Assembly (NCBI GenBank): GCA_036262835.1
Contig: DATAID010000105.1
Span: 134,884-198,883 of the forward strand
Origin: RBG-16-66-20 sp036262835
GTDB taxonomy: Bacteria > Pseudomonadota > Gammaproteobacteria > Burkholderiales > SG8-39
Direction: 5' to 3'
DNA length: 64,000 nucleotides
Below the pieces are notes generated by a model, which did not search any database, was not told where the DNA came from, and worked only from the letters and a program-made list of their open reading frames with translations. Shown in pieces: positions 50,779-59,300 of the stretch. The number at the start of each line of letters is the position of its first letter. Position 1 is the stretch's first letter. The position numbers and the translations under genes were made by a program.

Positions 50779-51405
50779 TTACTTCGAATACAGTTCGATG
50801 ATCAGGTGCTCGTTCACCGTCGAGGACATGTCGGTGCGCGCCGGCAGGGCTTTGAACTTGCCTTTGAGCGCCTTCGTGTCCACCTCGAGCCACTCGGGAA
50901 TGTTGCGGCCTTCGGCGGCTTCCGCCGCGGCCTTGATGCGAAGCTGGGCCTTGGACTTCTCGGCCACTTCCACGGTATCACCCGGGCGCAGCGTGTAGGA
51001 CGGGATGTTCACGCGCTTGCCGTTGACGAGGATGCCGTTGTGCCTCACCACCTGGCGCGCTTCCGCGCGCGAGGCGCCGAAGCCCATGCGATAGGTCACG
51101 TTGTCCAGGCGCGACTCGAGCAGCTGCAGCAGGCGCTCGCCCGTGACGCCCTTGGAGCGCGCCGCCTCGGCGTACACGCCGCGGAACTGGCGCTCAAGCA
51201 GGCCGTAGATGTGCCGCACCTTCTGCTTCTCGCGCAGCTGCTTGCCGTAGTCGGAAAGGCGCGCGCCCGACTTCTGGCCGTGCTGGCCTGGCGCATAGCC
51301 GCGCCGGTCAACCGGGCACTTGTCGGTGAAGCACTTCTCGCCCTTGAGGAAGAGCTTCTCTCCCTCGCGGCGGCAGTGGCGGCACTTGTCGAGATTTCTG
51401 GCCAT
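50779..51405 (-). CDS. rpsD: 30S ribosomal protein S4, zinc-binding (four-cysteine) type
   Basis: A 208-residue S4. The N-terminus reads MARNLDKCRHCRREGEK, and its cysteines C8, C11, C25 and C30 (C-X2-C-X13-C-X4-C) match the zinc site of Thermus thermophilus S4. E. coli and most proteobacterial S4 proteins lack this set. The S4 RNA-binding domain is normal (RLDNVTYRMGFGASRAEARQ), ending NEHLIIELYSK. S4 nucleates 30S assembly and represses the alpha operon in E. coli. The start was moved to the ATG at 51405. Confidence 0.96.
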   Translation of the reverse strand: MARNLDKCRHCRREGEKLFLKGEKCFTDKCPVDRRGYAPGQHGQKSGARLSDYGKQLREKQKVRHIYGLLERQFRGVYAEAARSKGVTGERLLQLLESRLDNVTYRMGFGASRAEARQVVRHNGILVNGKRVNIPSYTLRPGDTVEVAEKSKAQLRIKAAAEAAEGRNIPEWLEVDTKALKGKFKALPARTDMSSTVNEHLIIELYSK

Positions 51406-51428
51406 GCGTTCTCCTGGACTCTGTCCTG

Positions 51429-51854
51429 CTATACCCGCCGGCGCTTCGGCGCGCGGCAGCCGTTGTGCGGCACCGGCGTCACGTCGGCGATCGAGCTGAT
51501 CTTGAGGCCGATTGCATTCAAGGCGCGCACGGCCGACTCGCGGCCGGGGCCGGGGCCCTTGATGCGCACTTCGATGTTCTTCACGCCGTATTCCTGCGCG
51601 GCGCGGCCGGCGCGCTCGGAAGCCATCTGCGCGGCGAACGGCGTCGACTTGCGCGAGCCCTTGAAGCCGGCGTTGCCCGAGGTCGCCCACGAGAGCGTGT
51701 TGCCCTGGCGGTCGGTGATCGTCACGATCGTGTTGTTGAACGAGGCGTGCACGTGCGCCACGGCCTCGGAAACGTTTTTCTTGACCTTCTTGCGCGCGCG
51801 CGCGGCCGCGGTCTGCTGCAGCTGCTGCGAGGTGGGTGCGTTCTTCGCCGCCAT
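51429..51854 (-). CDS. rpsK: 30S ribosomal protein S11
   Basis: A 141-residue S11 with HVHASFNNTIVTITDRQGN and the end TPVPHNGCRAPKRRRV. E. coli S11 has 129 residues; the additional residues are a Gln/Ala-rich N-terminus (APTSQQLQQTAAARA). It forms the 30S platform with S6 and S18. Confidence 0.97.
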   Translation of the reverse strand: MAAKNAPTSQQLQQTAAARARKKVKKNVSEAVAHVHASFNNTIVTITDRQGNTLSWATSGNAGFKGSRKSTPFAAQMASERAGRAAQEYGVKNIEVRIKGPGPGRESAVRALNAIGLKISSIADVTPVPHNGCRAPKRRRV

Positions 51855-51873
51855 CGTCCTTGTCCCTGTCCCG

Positions 51874-52254
51874 TTAAATCTTGCCGGCTGGTGCGTTCAT
51901 CTTGATCGCCGCCTTGCGCGGCCCCTTCCTCGTGCGCGCGTTGGTGCGCGTGCGCTGTCCGCGCACGGGCAGCCCCTTGCGATGGCGCGAGCCGCGATAG
52001 CAGCCCAGGTCGATCAGGCGCTTGATCGACATCTGCACCTCGCGGCGCAGGTCGCCCTCGACCGTGATCTTGCCGATGCTCTCGCGCAGGCGCTCCATCT
52101 CCGCGTCGGTCAAATCCTTGATCTTGCGGTTTGGCTGCACGCCGGCGGCGGCGCAGATCGCCGCGGCGCGCGAGCGCCCGATGCCATAGATCGACGTGAG
52201 CGCGATGCCCGCGTGCTGATGATTCGGAATGTTGATGCCTGCAATACGCGCCAT
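51874..52254 (-). CDS. rpsM: 30S ribosomal protein S13
   Basis: A 126-residue S13 starting MARIAGINIPNHQHAGIALT, with the RNA-contacting tail RGQRTRTNARTRKGPRK. It lies in the 30S head and touches the P-site tRNA. First gene of the alpha operon, about 19 nt downstream of the transcription start predicted for the promoter at 52281-52310. Confidence 0.97.
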   Translation of the reverse strand: MARIAGINIPNHQHAGIALTSIYGIGRSRAAAICAAAGVQPNRKIKDLTDAEMERLRESIGKITVEGDLRREVQMSIKRLIDLGCYRGSRHRKGLPVRGQRTRTNARTRKGPRKAAIKMNAPAGKI

Positions 52255-52280
52255 TGGGTCGCCTTCCCGGGGAACCTGAA

Positions 52281-52310
52281 ATTATAGCAGTGTTAACAAG
52301 GCCTTATCAA
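52281..52310 (-). promoter_or_regulatory. Alpha-operon promoter with overlapping dyad
   Basis: On the minus strand TTGATA (52310-52305, 5 of 6) and a perfect TATAAT (52286-52281) are separated by 18 bp. The -35 hexamer overlaps the rpmJ stop. The spacer and -35 hold an 18-bp imperfect dyad at 52293-52310 centred on AAGGCCTT. Transcription would start near 52274, about 19 nt before the rpsM ATG. This gives rpsM-rpsK-rpsD-rpoA-rplQ their own promoter. Confidence 0.65.
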
Positions 52311-52420
52311 CCCTGCCGTTGCTTATGGCGCGGATCCGAGCAAATCACCCGCACCACCCCTTTGCGCCGCACGATCTTGCACTTGCGGCAGATCTTTTTC
52401 ACCGATGCCATCACTTTCAT
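52307..52420 (-). CDS. rpmJ: 50S ribosomal protein L36
   Basis: Thirty-seven codons reading MKVMASVKKICRKC, then KIVRRKGVVRVICSDPRHK and QRQG. The zinc ligands are C11, C14, C27 and H32, so this is the zinc-binding (C+) form of L36. It sits between infA and rpsM, as in other betaproteobacteria. It is a short gene that automated scans with a length cutoff would miss. Confidence 0.93.
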   Translation of the reverse strand: MKVMASVKKICRKCKIVRRKGVVRVICSDPRHKQRQG

Positions 52421-52440
52421 AACGTTCTCCGCCTCTCAGC

Positions 52441-52659
52441 CTATTTAGCCCTGAAGGTTATGCGGCCCTTGGACAGGTCGTACGGCGTGAGCTGCACCGT
52501 GACCTTGTCGCCCGGGAGGATGCGGATGTAGTTCATGCGCATCTTTCCCGAGATGAAACCGTGGATGACGTGGCCGTTCTCGAGCTTCACCTTGAAGGTC
52601 GCATTGGGCAGGTTCTCGATCACCTCGCCCTGCATCTCGATCACGTCTTCCTTTGCCAT
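52441..52659 (-). CDS. infA: Translation initiation factor IF-1
   Basis: A 72-residue S1-like OB-fold protein, MAKEDVIEMQGEVIENLPN to the end DLSKGRITFRAK. It occupies the A site of the 30S subunit during initiation. Usual position between secY and rpmJ. Confidence 0.97.
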   Translation of the reverse strand: MAKEDVIEMQGEVIENLPNATFKVKLENGHVIHGFISGKMRMNYIRILPGDKVTVQLTPYDLSKGRITFRAK

Positions 52660-52674
52660 GTGCTCCGTCAGCCT

Positions 52675-53997
52675 CTAGCGCGCGGGCATCCCGCCCTTGA
52701 AGTTCGCCTTGCGCAGCAGGCTCTCGTACTGGTGCGTCATCACGTAGGCCTGAACCTGCGCCATGAAATCCATGGTGACCACCACGATGATGAGGAGCGA
52801 CGTGCCGCCGAAATAGAACGGCACGTTCCATTTGAGGATGAGGAATTCGGGCAGCAGGCAGACCAGCGTCACATAGGCCGCCCCCGCGAGCGTCAGGCGC
52901 GTCAGGATCTTCTCCAGATACCTCGCGGTCTGGTCGCCTGGCCGGATGCCGGGCACGAAGGCGCCCGATTTCTTCAGGTTGTCGGCCGTCTCCTTCGGGT
53001 TGTACTGCAGCGCCGTGTAGAAGAAGCAGAAGAAGATGATGAGGCCGGCATAGAGGAGCACGTAGGGCGGCTGGCCCGGCGAGAGCGTGCCCGACAGGTC
53101 GCGCAGCCAGTTCAGGCCCTCGGCCGTGCCGAACCAGGACAGGATCGTCGCCGGGAAGAGGATGAGCGAGCTCGCGAAGATCGGCGGGATCACGCCCGAC
53201 ATGTTGAGCTTGAAAGGCAGGTGCGAGCTCTGGCCGCCGTAGACGCGGTTGCCGACCTGGCGCTTGGCATAGTTGACGAGGATCTTGCGCTGGCCGCGCT
53301 CGACGAAACAGACGAAGGCCGTGACGGCGACCACCGCGAAGGCGATGAAGATCGCGGTAAGCGGATGCATGGAACCGTTGTTGACGAGCGAGAGGGTGCC
53401 GGCGATCGCGTTCGGCAGCCCGGCGGCGATGCCGGCGAAGATGACGATGGAGATGCCGTTGCCCAGGCCCCGCTCGGTGATCTGCTCGCCCAGCCACATG
53501 AGGAACATCGTGCCGGTGACGAGCGTGGTCACCGTCGTGATCTGGAAGACGATGCCAGGATTGAGCACGAGCCCGGGCTGTCCCTGGAGAAAGAATGAGA
53601 TCCCGGTCGCCTGGAAGAGCGCGAGAAACACGGTGCCATAGCGCGTGTACTGGGTGATCTTGCGCCGGCCGGTCTCGCCTTCCTTTCGCAGCTGGTCGAG
53701 CTGCGGGCTGACCGCGGTCATGAGCTGCATGATGATCGAGGCGGAGATGTACGGCATGATGCCGAGCGCGAAGATGGTGAAGCGCCGCAGCGCACCGCCC
53801 GAGAACATGTTGAACATGCCGAGGATGCCGCCCTCGTGGCTCTCGAACATTTTCGAGAGCACCGCCGGGTCGATGCCCGGCACCGGGATATGCGCGCCGA
53901 TGCGGAAGACGAACAGCGCCCCGAGCAGGAACAGCAGCCGCTTCTTCAGGTCGCCGTATCGGCCGCTCTTGCCTGCGCCGGGAAGTGCAGTCGCCAA
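52675..53997 (-). CDS. secY: Preprotein translocase subunit SecY
   Basis: A 440-residue channel protein with ten transmembrane helices. MPYISASIIMQLMTAV forms the lateral-gate region, and the cytoplasmic loop ERGQRKILVNYAKRQVG and the late loop KSGAFVPGIRPGDQTARYL are conserved. The start is TTG at 53997, 6 bp after rplO. SecY is the core of the Sec pathway in the inner membrane. Confidence 0.97.
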   Translation of the reverse strand: MATALPGAGKSGRYGDLKKRLLFLLGALFVFRIGAHIPVPGIDPAVLSKMFESHEGGILGMFNMFSGGALRRFTIFALGIMPYISASIIMQLMTAVSPQLDQLRKEGETGRRKITQYTRYGTVFLALFQATGISFFLQGQPGLVLNPGIVFQITTVTTLVTGTMFLMWLGEQITERGLGNGISIVIFAGIAAGLPNAIAGTLSLVNNGSMHPLTAIFIAFAVVAVTAFVCFVERGQRKILVNYAKRQVGNRVYGGQSSHLPFKLNMSGVIPPIFASSLILFPATILSWFGTAEGLNWLRDLSGTLSPGQPPYVLLYAGLIIFFCFFYTALQYNPKETADNLKKSGAFVPGIRPGDQTARYLEKILTRLTLAGAAYVTLVCLLPEFLILKWNVPFYFGGTSLLIIVVVTMDFMAQVQAYVMTHQYESLLRKANFKGGMPAR

Positions 53998-54003
53998 GCC
54001 CCG

Positions 54004-54492
54004 TTACTCCTTCACTTTCTTTTCTTTCGCCTTCTTTTCCTTCGCCGGCTTCTCCTCCGGGGCAGCGTAGCTGCCGCCGGCCGCCTCGATCGCGGCCTTG
54101 GCGCCCTTGGAGGCCTTGACGCCTTTCAGGGCGATCTTGCGCTCGAGCTTTCCGGAGAGGATCACCTTGGCCGAGAGCACCGCGCCCGGGACGACGCGCT
54201 CGGCTTTCAGAGCGGCGAGGTCGATGTCGGTCGCCTTCATGCGCTGCAGGTCGGAAAGGCGCACTTCCGCGACCGCATCGCGCGTGGGCGACACGAAGCC
54301 GCGCTTGGGCAGGCGCCGGTAGAGCGGCATCTGGCCGCCCTCGAAGCCCACCTTGTGATAGCCGCCGGCGCGCGCGTGCTGGCCCTTGTGGCCGAGGCCC
54401 GCCGTCTTGCCCCAGCCCGAGCCCATGCCGCGGCCGACGCGATGGCGCGCCTGCTTCGAGCCGGGCGCCGGTTTCAGTCCGTTCAGTCGCAT
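54004..54492 (-). CDS. rplO: 50S ribosomal protein L15
   Basis: A 162-residue L15 starting MRLNGLKPAPGSKQARHRVGR. E. coli L15 has 144 residues; the last 20 or so here are a Lys/Glu tail (EEKPAKEKKAKEKKVKE). Late 50S assembly protein. Confidence 0.97.
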   Translation of the reverse strand: MRLNGLKPAPGSKQARHRVGRGMGSGWGKTAGLGHKGQHARAGGYHKVGFEGGQMPLYRRLPKRGFVSPTRDAVAEVRLSDLQRMKATDIDLAALKAERVVPGAVLSAKVILSGKLERKIALKGVKASKGAKAAIEAAGGSYAAPEEKPAKEKKAKEKKVKE

Positions 54493-54494
54493 CG

Positions 54495-54677
54495 CTAGCC
54501 TTCCACCCTGACGAGATAGTTGACGCGCTCGATCATGCCGCGCACCGCCGGCGTGTCGACGAGCTCCACTTCCTGGTTGATGCGCTTCAGGCCCAGGCCC
54601 TTCACGGTCGCGCGGTGCGTGCTCTTGCAGCCGTTCGGGCTCTTCACCAGGATCACTTTGATCTTTTTCCCGCTCAC
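54495..54677 (-). CDS. rpmD: 50S ribosomal protein L30
   Basis: A 60-residue L30: KKIKVILVKSPNGC, HRATVKGLGLKRINQEVEL and DTPAVRGMIERVNYLVRVEG. The GTG start overlaps the rpsE stop as GTGA. Confidence 0.96.
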   Translation of the reverse strand: MSGKKIKVILVKSPNGCKSTHRATVKGLGLKRINQEVELVDTPAVRGMIERVNYLVRVEG

Positions 54678-55198
54678 GACAGGATCTCCTCGACCTTCTT
54701 GCCGCGCTTGGCCGCGATCTCGGAGGGGGTATTCATCGCCTGCAGCCCGTTCAGGGTCGCGCGCACGACGTTGTACGGATTGGTCGAGCCGAAGCACTTG
54801 GCGAGCACGTTGGTGACGCCCATGACTTCGAACACCGCCCGCATCGGACCGCCGGCGATGATGCCGGTTCCCTCGGAGGCGGGCTGCATCAGGACCTTCG
54901 CCGAACCCCAGCGGCCGATGACCGTATGGTGCAGCGTGCCGCTCTTCAGGCTCACCTTGACCATTTTGCGGCGGGCTTCTTCCATCGCTTTCTGCACGGC
55001 AACCGGCACCTCGCGCGCCTTGCCCTTGCCCATGCCGATGCCGCCGTCGCCATCGCCGACCACCGTCAGCGCGGCAAAGCCGAGCACACGCCCGCCCTTC
55101 ACCACCTTGGTGACGCGGTTGACCGCGATCATCTTCTCGCGCAGGCCATCGCCGCGCTCTTCCTGCTGCTGGACCCGCCGCGCTTGCATTTTCGCCAT
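54674..55198 (-). CDS. rpsE: 30S ribosomal protein S5
   Basis: A 174-residue S5 with REKMIAVNRVTKVVKGGR and VVGDGDGGIGMGKGKAREV, ending KKVEEILS. It acts in decoding fidelity with S4. Normal length. Confidence 0.97.
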   Translation of the reverse strand: MAKMQARRVQQQEERGDGLREKMIAVNRVTKVVKGGRVLGFAALTVVGDGDGGIGMGKGKAREVPVAVQKAMEEARRKMVKVSLKSGTLHHTVIGRWGSAKVLMQPASEGTGIIAGGPMRAVFEVMGVTNVLAKCFGSTNPYNVVRATLNGLQAMNTPSEIAAKRGKKVEEILS

Positions 55199-55213
55199 GT
55201 GAGTTTCCTGTCC

Positions 55214-55570
55214 TTAGAACTTCAGGCCGCCAGCGCGCGCGGCTTCGGCGAGCGCCTTGACGCGTCCGTGGTATCGGTAGCCGGCGCGGTCGAACGCCAC
55301 CGTCTCGATGCCCGCCGCCTTTGCCTTCTCGGCGATGCGGCTGCCGACCGCCTCCGCCGCCTTGCGGTTGCCGCCGCTTTTCAGCTTCGCGCGCACATCT
55401 TTTTCCACGCTCGAGGCGCTCGCGAGCACTTTCTCGCCGCCGGGCGACGTGAGCTGGGCATAGATGTGCAGGTTCGTGCGGTGCACCGTCAGGCGCACGG
55501 CGCCGAGCTCGCGGATCTTCAGGCGGGTCTGGCGGGCGCGGCGCAGCCGCGCAGGGTTCTTGTCGCGCAT
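55214..55570 (-). CDS. rplR: 50S ribosomal protein L18
   Basis: A 118-residue L18, MRDKNPARLRRARQTRLKI to the end FDRAGYRYHGRVKALAEAAR plus AGGLKF. It binds 5S rRNA together with L5. The ATG at 55570 is 2 bp after the rplF stop. Confidence 0.96.
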   Translation of the reverse strand: MRDKNPARLRRARQTRLKIRELGAVRLTVHRTNLHIYAQLTSPGGEKVLASASSVEKDVRAKLKSGGNRKAAEAVGSRIAEKAKAAGIETVAFDRAGYRYHGRVKALAEAARAGGLKF

Positions 55571-55572
55571 GG

Positions 55573-56106
55573 CTATTTCTTCTTCGTCTCTTTGAGCACG
55601 ATCATCTCGCCGGTGTAGCGCACGCCCTTGCCCTTGTAGGGCTCGGGCGGCTTCACGTCGCGGATTTCCGCGGCGATGCGGCCCACCAGCTGCTTGTCGA
55701 TTCCGGTCACCACGATCTCGGTCTGCGTCGGCGTGGCCACCTTGATGCCCTTCGGCATCGTGTGCACCACCGGATGCGAGAAGCCGAGCGACAGGTTGAG
55801 CTTGTCGCCCTGCGCCTGCGCCCGGTAGCCCACGCCCACGAGCGAGAGCTTCTTCTCGAAGCCCTTGGTGACGCCGGTGACCATGTTGGCGACGAGCGCG
55901 CGCATGGTGCCCGACATTGCGTTGGCGTGATTCGAGTTGCCGAGCGCCTTGCACTTGAGGCTCTCGCCTTCCTTCTCGATCCCCACGTTCGGATCCATCG
56001 CCCGCGCGATGCTGCCGAGCGGGCCCTTCACGGAGATCTGGCCGTTGGCGATGTTCACTTCGACGCCCTTCGGCAGCGGGATGGGATATCTTGCGATGCG
56101 CGACAT
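55573..56106 (-). CDS. rplF: 50S ribosomal protein L6
   Basis: A 177-residue L6 of two alike domains, MSRIARYPIPLPKGVEV to PPEPYKGKGVRYTGE. It lies near the factor-binding region of the 50S subunit. Normal length. Confidence 0.97.
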   Translation of the reverse strand: MSRIARYPIPLPKGVEVNIANGQISVKGPLGSIARAMDPNVGIEKEGESLKCKALGNSNHANAMSGTMRALVANMVTGVTKGFEKKLSLVGVGYRAQAQGDKLNLSLGFSHPVVHTMPKGIKVATPTQTEIVVTGIDKQLVGRIAAEIRDVKPPEPYKGKGVRYTGEMIVLKETKKK

Positions 56107-56116
56107 GGCCGGCTCC

Positions 56117-56512
56117 TCAGGCGACGATGCAGAGGACTTCGCCGCCCACGCCGGTGGCGCGCGCCTTGCGGTCGGTCATCACGCCCTGCGAGGTTGACAC
56201 GATCGCGACGCCCAGGCCGTTCATGACGCGCGGCAGGTGGTCGCGCCCCTTGTAGACGCGCAGGCCGGGCTTGGAGACGCGCTCGATGCGCTCGATCACC
56301 GGCTTGCCGGCGTAGTAGCGCAGGCCGATGCGCAGCTCCTTCTTGCCCTCCAGGTCACGCACCGCGAAATCCTCGATATAGCCCTCGTCCTTGAGCACCT
56401 GGGCGATGGCGGTCTTCAGCTTGGAGCAGGGCATGCCGACATCCACCTGCCCCACCATCTGGGCATTGCGGATGCGGGTCAGCATGTCGGAGATCGGGTC
56501 GGTCATGCTCAT
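56117..56512 (-). CDS. rpsH: 30S ribosomal protein S8
   Basis: A 131-residue S8: DPISDMLTRIRNAQ at the N-terminus and STSQGVMTDRKAR near the end. In E. coli it represses the spc operon by binding mRNA near rplE; I did not identify such a site here. A second ATG two codons in is an alternative start. Confidence 0.96.
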   Translation of the reverse strand: MSMTDPISDMLTRIRNAQMVGQVDVGMPCSKLKTAIAQVLKDEGYIEDFAVRDLEGKKELRIGLRYYAGKPVIERIERVSKPGLRVYKGRDHLPRVMNGLGVAIVSTSQGVMTDRKARATGVGGEVLCIVA

Positions 56513-56522
56513 CGCGCGCTCC

Positions 56523-56828
56523 TCACCAGCTCGCCTTGATGATGCCCGGCACTTCGCCGCGCATCGCCAGCTCGCGCAGCTTGGTCCTGCCCAGGCCGAA
56601 CTTGCGGTATACGCCGCGCGGCCGGCCGGTCAGGGCGCAGCGGTTGCGCAGCCGGGTGGGCGAGGCGTTGCGCGGCAGCTTTTGCAGACTCACGCGCGCC
56701 GCCTCCTTGTCCTCATCCGACGCCCGGGCGTCGTGGAGCACCTCGAACAGCGCGGCACGCTTCGCCTTGAATTTCTCGACCGTCTTGCGACGCTTCTGTT
56801 CGCGGAGCTTCACTGCGAGCTTGGCCAT
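56523..56828 (-). CDS. rpsN: 30S ribosomal protein S14 (zinc-free type)
   Basis: A 101-residue S14 with NRCALTGRPRGVYRKFGLGR. Only one cysteine is present, so this is the long, zinc-independent (C-) form usual in proteobacteria, in contrast to the zinc-type S4 and L36 of the same cluster. Confidence 0.96.
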   Translation of the reverse strand: MAKLAVKLREQKRRKTVEKFKAKRAALFEVLHDARASDEDKEAARVSLQKLPRNASPTRLRNRCALTGRPRGVYRKFGLGRTKLRELAMRGEVPGIIKASW

Positions 56829-56832
56829 GGGT

Positions 56833-57585
<753 letters not shown>

Positions 57586-57593
57586 GGCTTTCC

Positions 57594-57911
57594 TTACGCG
57601 TCCACTTGCTCGCCGTTGGAACGGAACACGCGCACCTTGCGGCCGTCGGCGAGCGTCTTGAACCCGACGCGATCGGCCTTCTGCGTCGCCGGGTTGTAGA
57701 GCGCGACGTTGGAGATATGGATCGGCATGTCCTTGTCGACGATGCCGCCGGTGACGTTCTTCATCGGATTCGGCCGCTGGTGCTTCTTCGCCCGGTTCAC
57801 GCCCTCGACCACCAGGTGCTCGGCGTCGACGCGGCGCAGCACGGTGCCGCGCTTGCCCTTGTCGCGTCCCGCGGTCACGACCACTTCGTCGCCTTTCTTG
57901 ATTCTCTGCAT
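57594..57911 (-). CDS. rplX: 50S ribosomal protein L24
   Basis: A 105-residue L24 with the KOW motif (KKGDEVVVTAGRDKGKRGTV) and NPMKNVTGGI. It starts 50S assembly. The ATG at 57911 shares a base with the rplN stop; a GTG one codon upstream (57914) overlaps it as GTGA and is an alternative. Confidence 0.96.
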   Translation of the reverse strand: MQRIKKGDEVVVTAGRDKGKRGTVLRRVDAEHLVVEGVNRAKKHQRPNPMKNVTGGIVDKDMPIHISNVALYNPATQKADRVGFKTLADGRKVRVFRSNGEQVDA

Positions 57912-58279
57912 CACAGCACCTCGGGGGCGAGCGAGACGATCTTCATGAAGCGCTCGGTGCGCAGCTCGCGCGTCACCGGCCCGAAGATGCGCGTGCCGAT
58001 CGGCTCGAATTTCGGCGTGAGCAGCACGACCGCGTTCGAGTCGAAGCGCACCAGCGACCCGTCGGCGCGGCGCACGCCCTTGGCGGTGCGCACCACGACC
58101 GCGTCATAAATCTCGCCCTTTTTCACGCGCCCGCGCGGCGCGGCGTCCTTGACGCTCACCTTGATGACATCGCCGATCGAGGCGTAGCGGCGCTTCGAGC
58201 CGCCCATCACCTTGATGCACAAAGCGGCGCGCGCGCCGGTGTTATCGGCGACATCCACCACGGACTCCATCTGAATCAT
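57911..58279 (-). CDS. rplN: 50S ribosomal protein L14
   Basis: A 122-residue L14, MIQMESVVDVADNTGARAA to the end TRELRTERFMKIVSLAPEVL. First gene of the spc part of the cluster, preceded by the only sizeable gap (88 bp) inside the ribosomal block. Confidence 0.97.
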   Translation of the reverse strand: MIQMESVVDVADNTGARAALCIKVMGGSKRRYASIGDVIKVSVKDAAPRGRVKKGEIYDAVVVRTAKGVRRADGSLVRFDSNAVVLLTPKFEPIGTRIFGPVTRELRTERFMKIVSLAPEVL

Positions 58280-58300
58280 GAGCTGTCTCTTTCTCCAACT

Positions 58301-58339
58301 TGCAGGTCGGAAACCTGCAGTCTTGGACCCCGTACGGGG
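58301..58339 (-). promoter_or_regulatory. Tandem inverted repeats in the S10-spc boundary
   Basis: Within the rpsQ-rplN gap (58280-58367), a stem TGCAGGT/ACCTGCA with a 5-nt loop occupies 58301-58319, and a perfect 12-bp palindrome CCCCGTACGGGG occupies 58328-58339. On the transcript both can form hairpins upstream of the rplN ribosome site (GGAG). They may act as a processing, pausing or translational control element; no promoter is apparent and there is no U-run. Confidence 0.45.
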
Positions 58340-58367
58340 ATGGGTTGCGACTTCGAGGCCGCGGATT

Positions 58368-58646
58368 CTAAACGGCTTTTGACTTCTCTACAAGGCGCGT
58401 CACGCGCCAGGATTTCGTCTTCGACATCGGCCGGCACTCGGCGATCTCGACGAGGTCGCCCGGCTTGAAATCGGGGGTCTCGGCATGCGCGTGGTACTTG
58501 CGCGTGCGCGTCACGGTCTTGCCCATCTCGGGATGCCGCACCCGGCGCTCGACCCGCACCACCACGGTCTTCTGCATCTTGTCGCTGACGACGCGACCGA
58601 CCAGCAGCCGCTGGTTCTTCGTTTCGTTTTTGCTCGCTTCGGTCAT
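58368..58646 (-). CDS. rpsQ: 30S ribosomal protein S17
   Basis: A 92-residue OB-fold S17 with LVGRVVSDKMQKTVVVRVERR and YHAHAE. It binds 16S rRNA early in assembly. Its ATG overlaps the rpmC stop as ATGA. Confidence 0.97.
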   Translation of the reverse strand: MTEASKNETKNQRLLVGRVVSDKMQKTVVVRVERRVRHPEMGKTVTRTRKYHAHAETPDFKPGDLVEIAECRPMSKTKSWRVTRLVEKSKAV

Positions 58647-58834
58647 TTCGCCGCTTTCTCCCTGATCACGGTGCGCACTCGCGCGATGTCGCGCTTCAGC
58701 TTGGCGAGCTGGCTCGTGTTGGAGAGCTGCTGCGTCGCATGCTGCATGCGCAGCCCGAACTGGGCCTTGAGCAGGTCTTCCAGCTCCTTTTTGAGCTCAT
58801 CGCCATTCTTGCCGCGCAGTTCACTGGCTTTCAT
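58643..58834 (-). CDS. rpmC: 50S ribosomal protein L29
   Basis: A 63-residue two-helix protein, MKASELRGKNGDELKKELED, ending IARVRTVIREKAAK. It lies at the tunnel exit near L23. Confidence 0.96.
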   Translation of the reverse strand: MKASELRGKNGDELKKELEDLLKAQFGLRMQHATQQLSNTSQLAKLKRDIARVRTVIREKAAK

Positions 58835-58855
58835 CGAACGGTTTCCCTTCTGTCT

Positions 58856-59269
58856 CTATCCGAGCATCCGGTGCACGGGCGCGGTCTTGAACGGCAGCTT
58901 CGCGGAGGCGAGCGCGAAGGCCTCCTTCGCCAGCGCCTCGTCGACGCCGTCCATCTCGAAAATGATGTGGCCCGGCTTGATCTCGCACACGAAATACTCG
59001 GGATTGCCCTTGCCGTTGCCCATGCGGACCTCGGCGGGCTTGCGCGAAATCGGCTTGTCGGGGAACACGCGGATCCAGACGCGCCCGCCGCGCTTGATAT
59101 GGCGTGAGAGCGTGCGGCGCGCCGCCTCGAGCTGGCGCGCGGTCAGTCGGCCGCGGGCGAGCGCCTTCAGGCCGTACTCGCCGAAGGAGACGCGGGCGCC
59201 GCGCGTGGCGATGCCCTTGTTGCGCCCCTTCTGTTGCTTTCGATATTTTGTGCGTGCAGGTTGCAGCAT
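58856..59269 (-). CDS. rplP: 50S ribosomal protein L16
   Basis: A 137-residue L16, MLQPARTKYRKQQKGRNKG to LPFKTAPVHRMLG. It helps position the A-site tRNA. The arginine that is hydroxylated in E. coli L16 lies in a region conserved here (RGGRVWIRVFPDKP). Confidence 0.97.
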   Translation of the reverse strand: MLQPARTKYRKQQKGRNKGIATRGARVSFGEYGLKALARGRLTARQLEAARRTLSRHIKRGGRVWIRVFPDKPISRKPAEVRMGNGKGNPEYFVCEIKPGHIIFEMDGVDEALAKEAFALASAKLPFKTAPVHRMLG

Positions 59270-59300
59270 GGCTTATCCGTTGGAGTTATTCCGACCGGGT

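Noticed and set aside
52255..52306. S4-binding pseudoknot leader before rpsM, as in E. coli
   Set aside because: The predicted leader is about 19 nt and no pseudoknot can be drawn in it.
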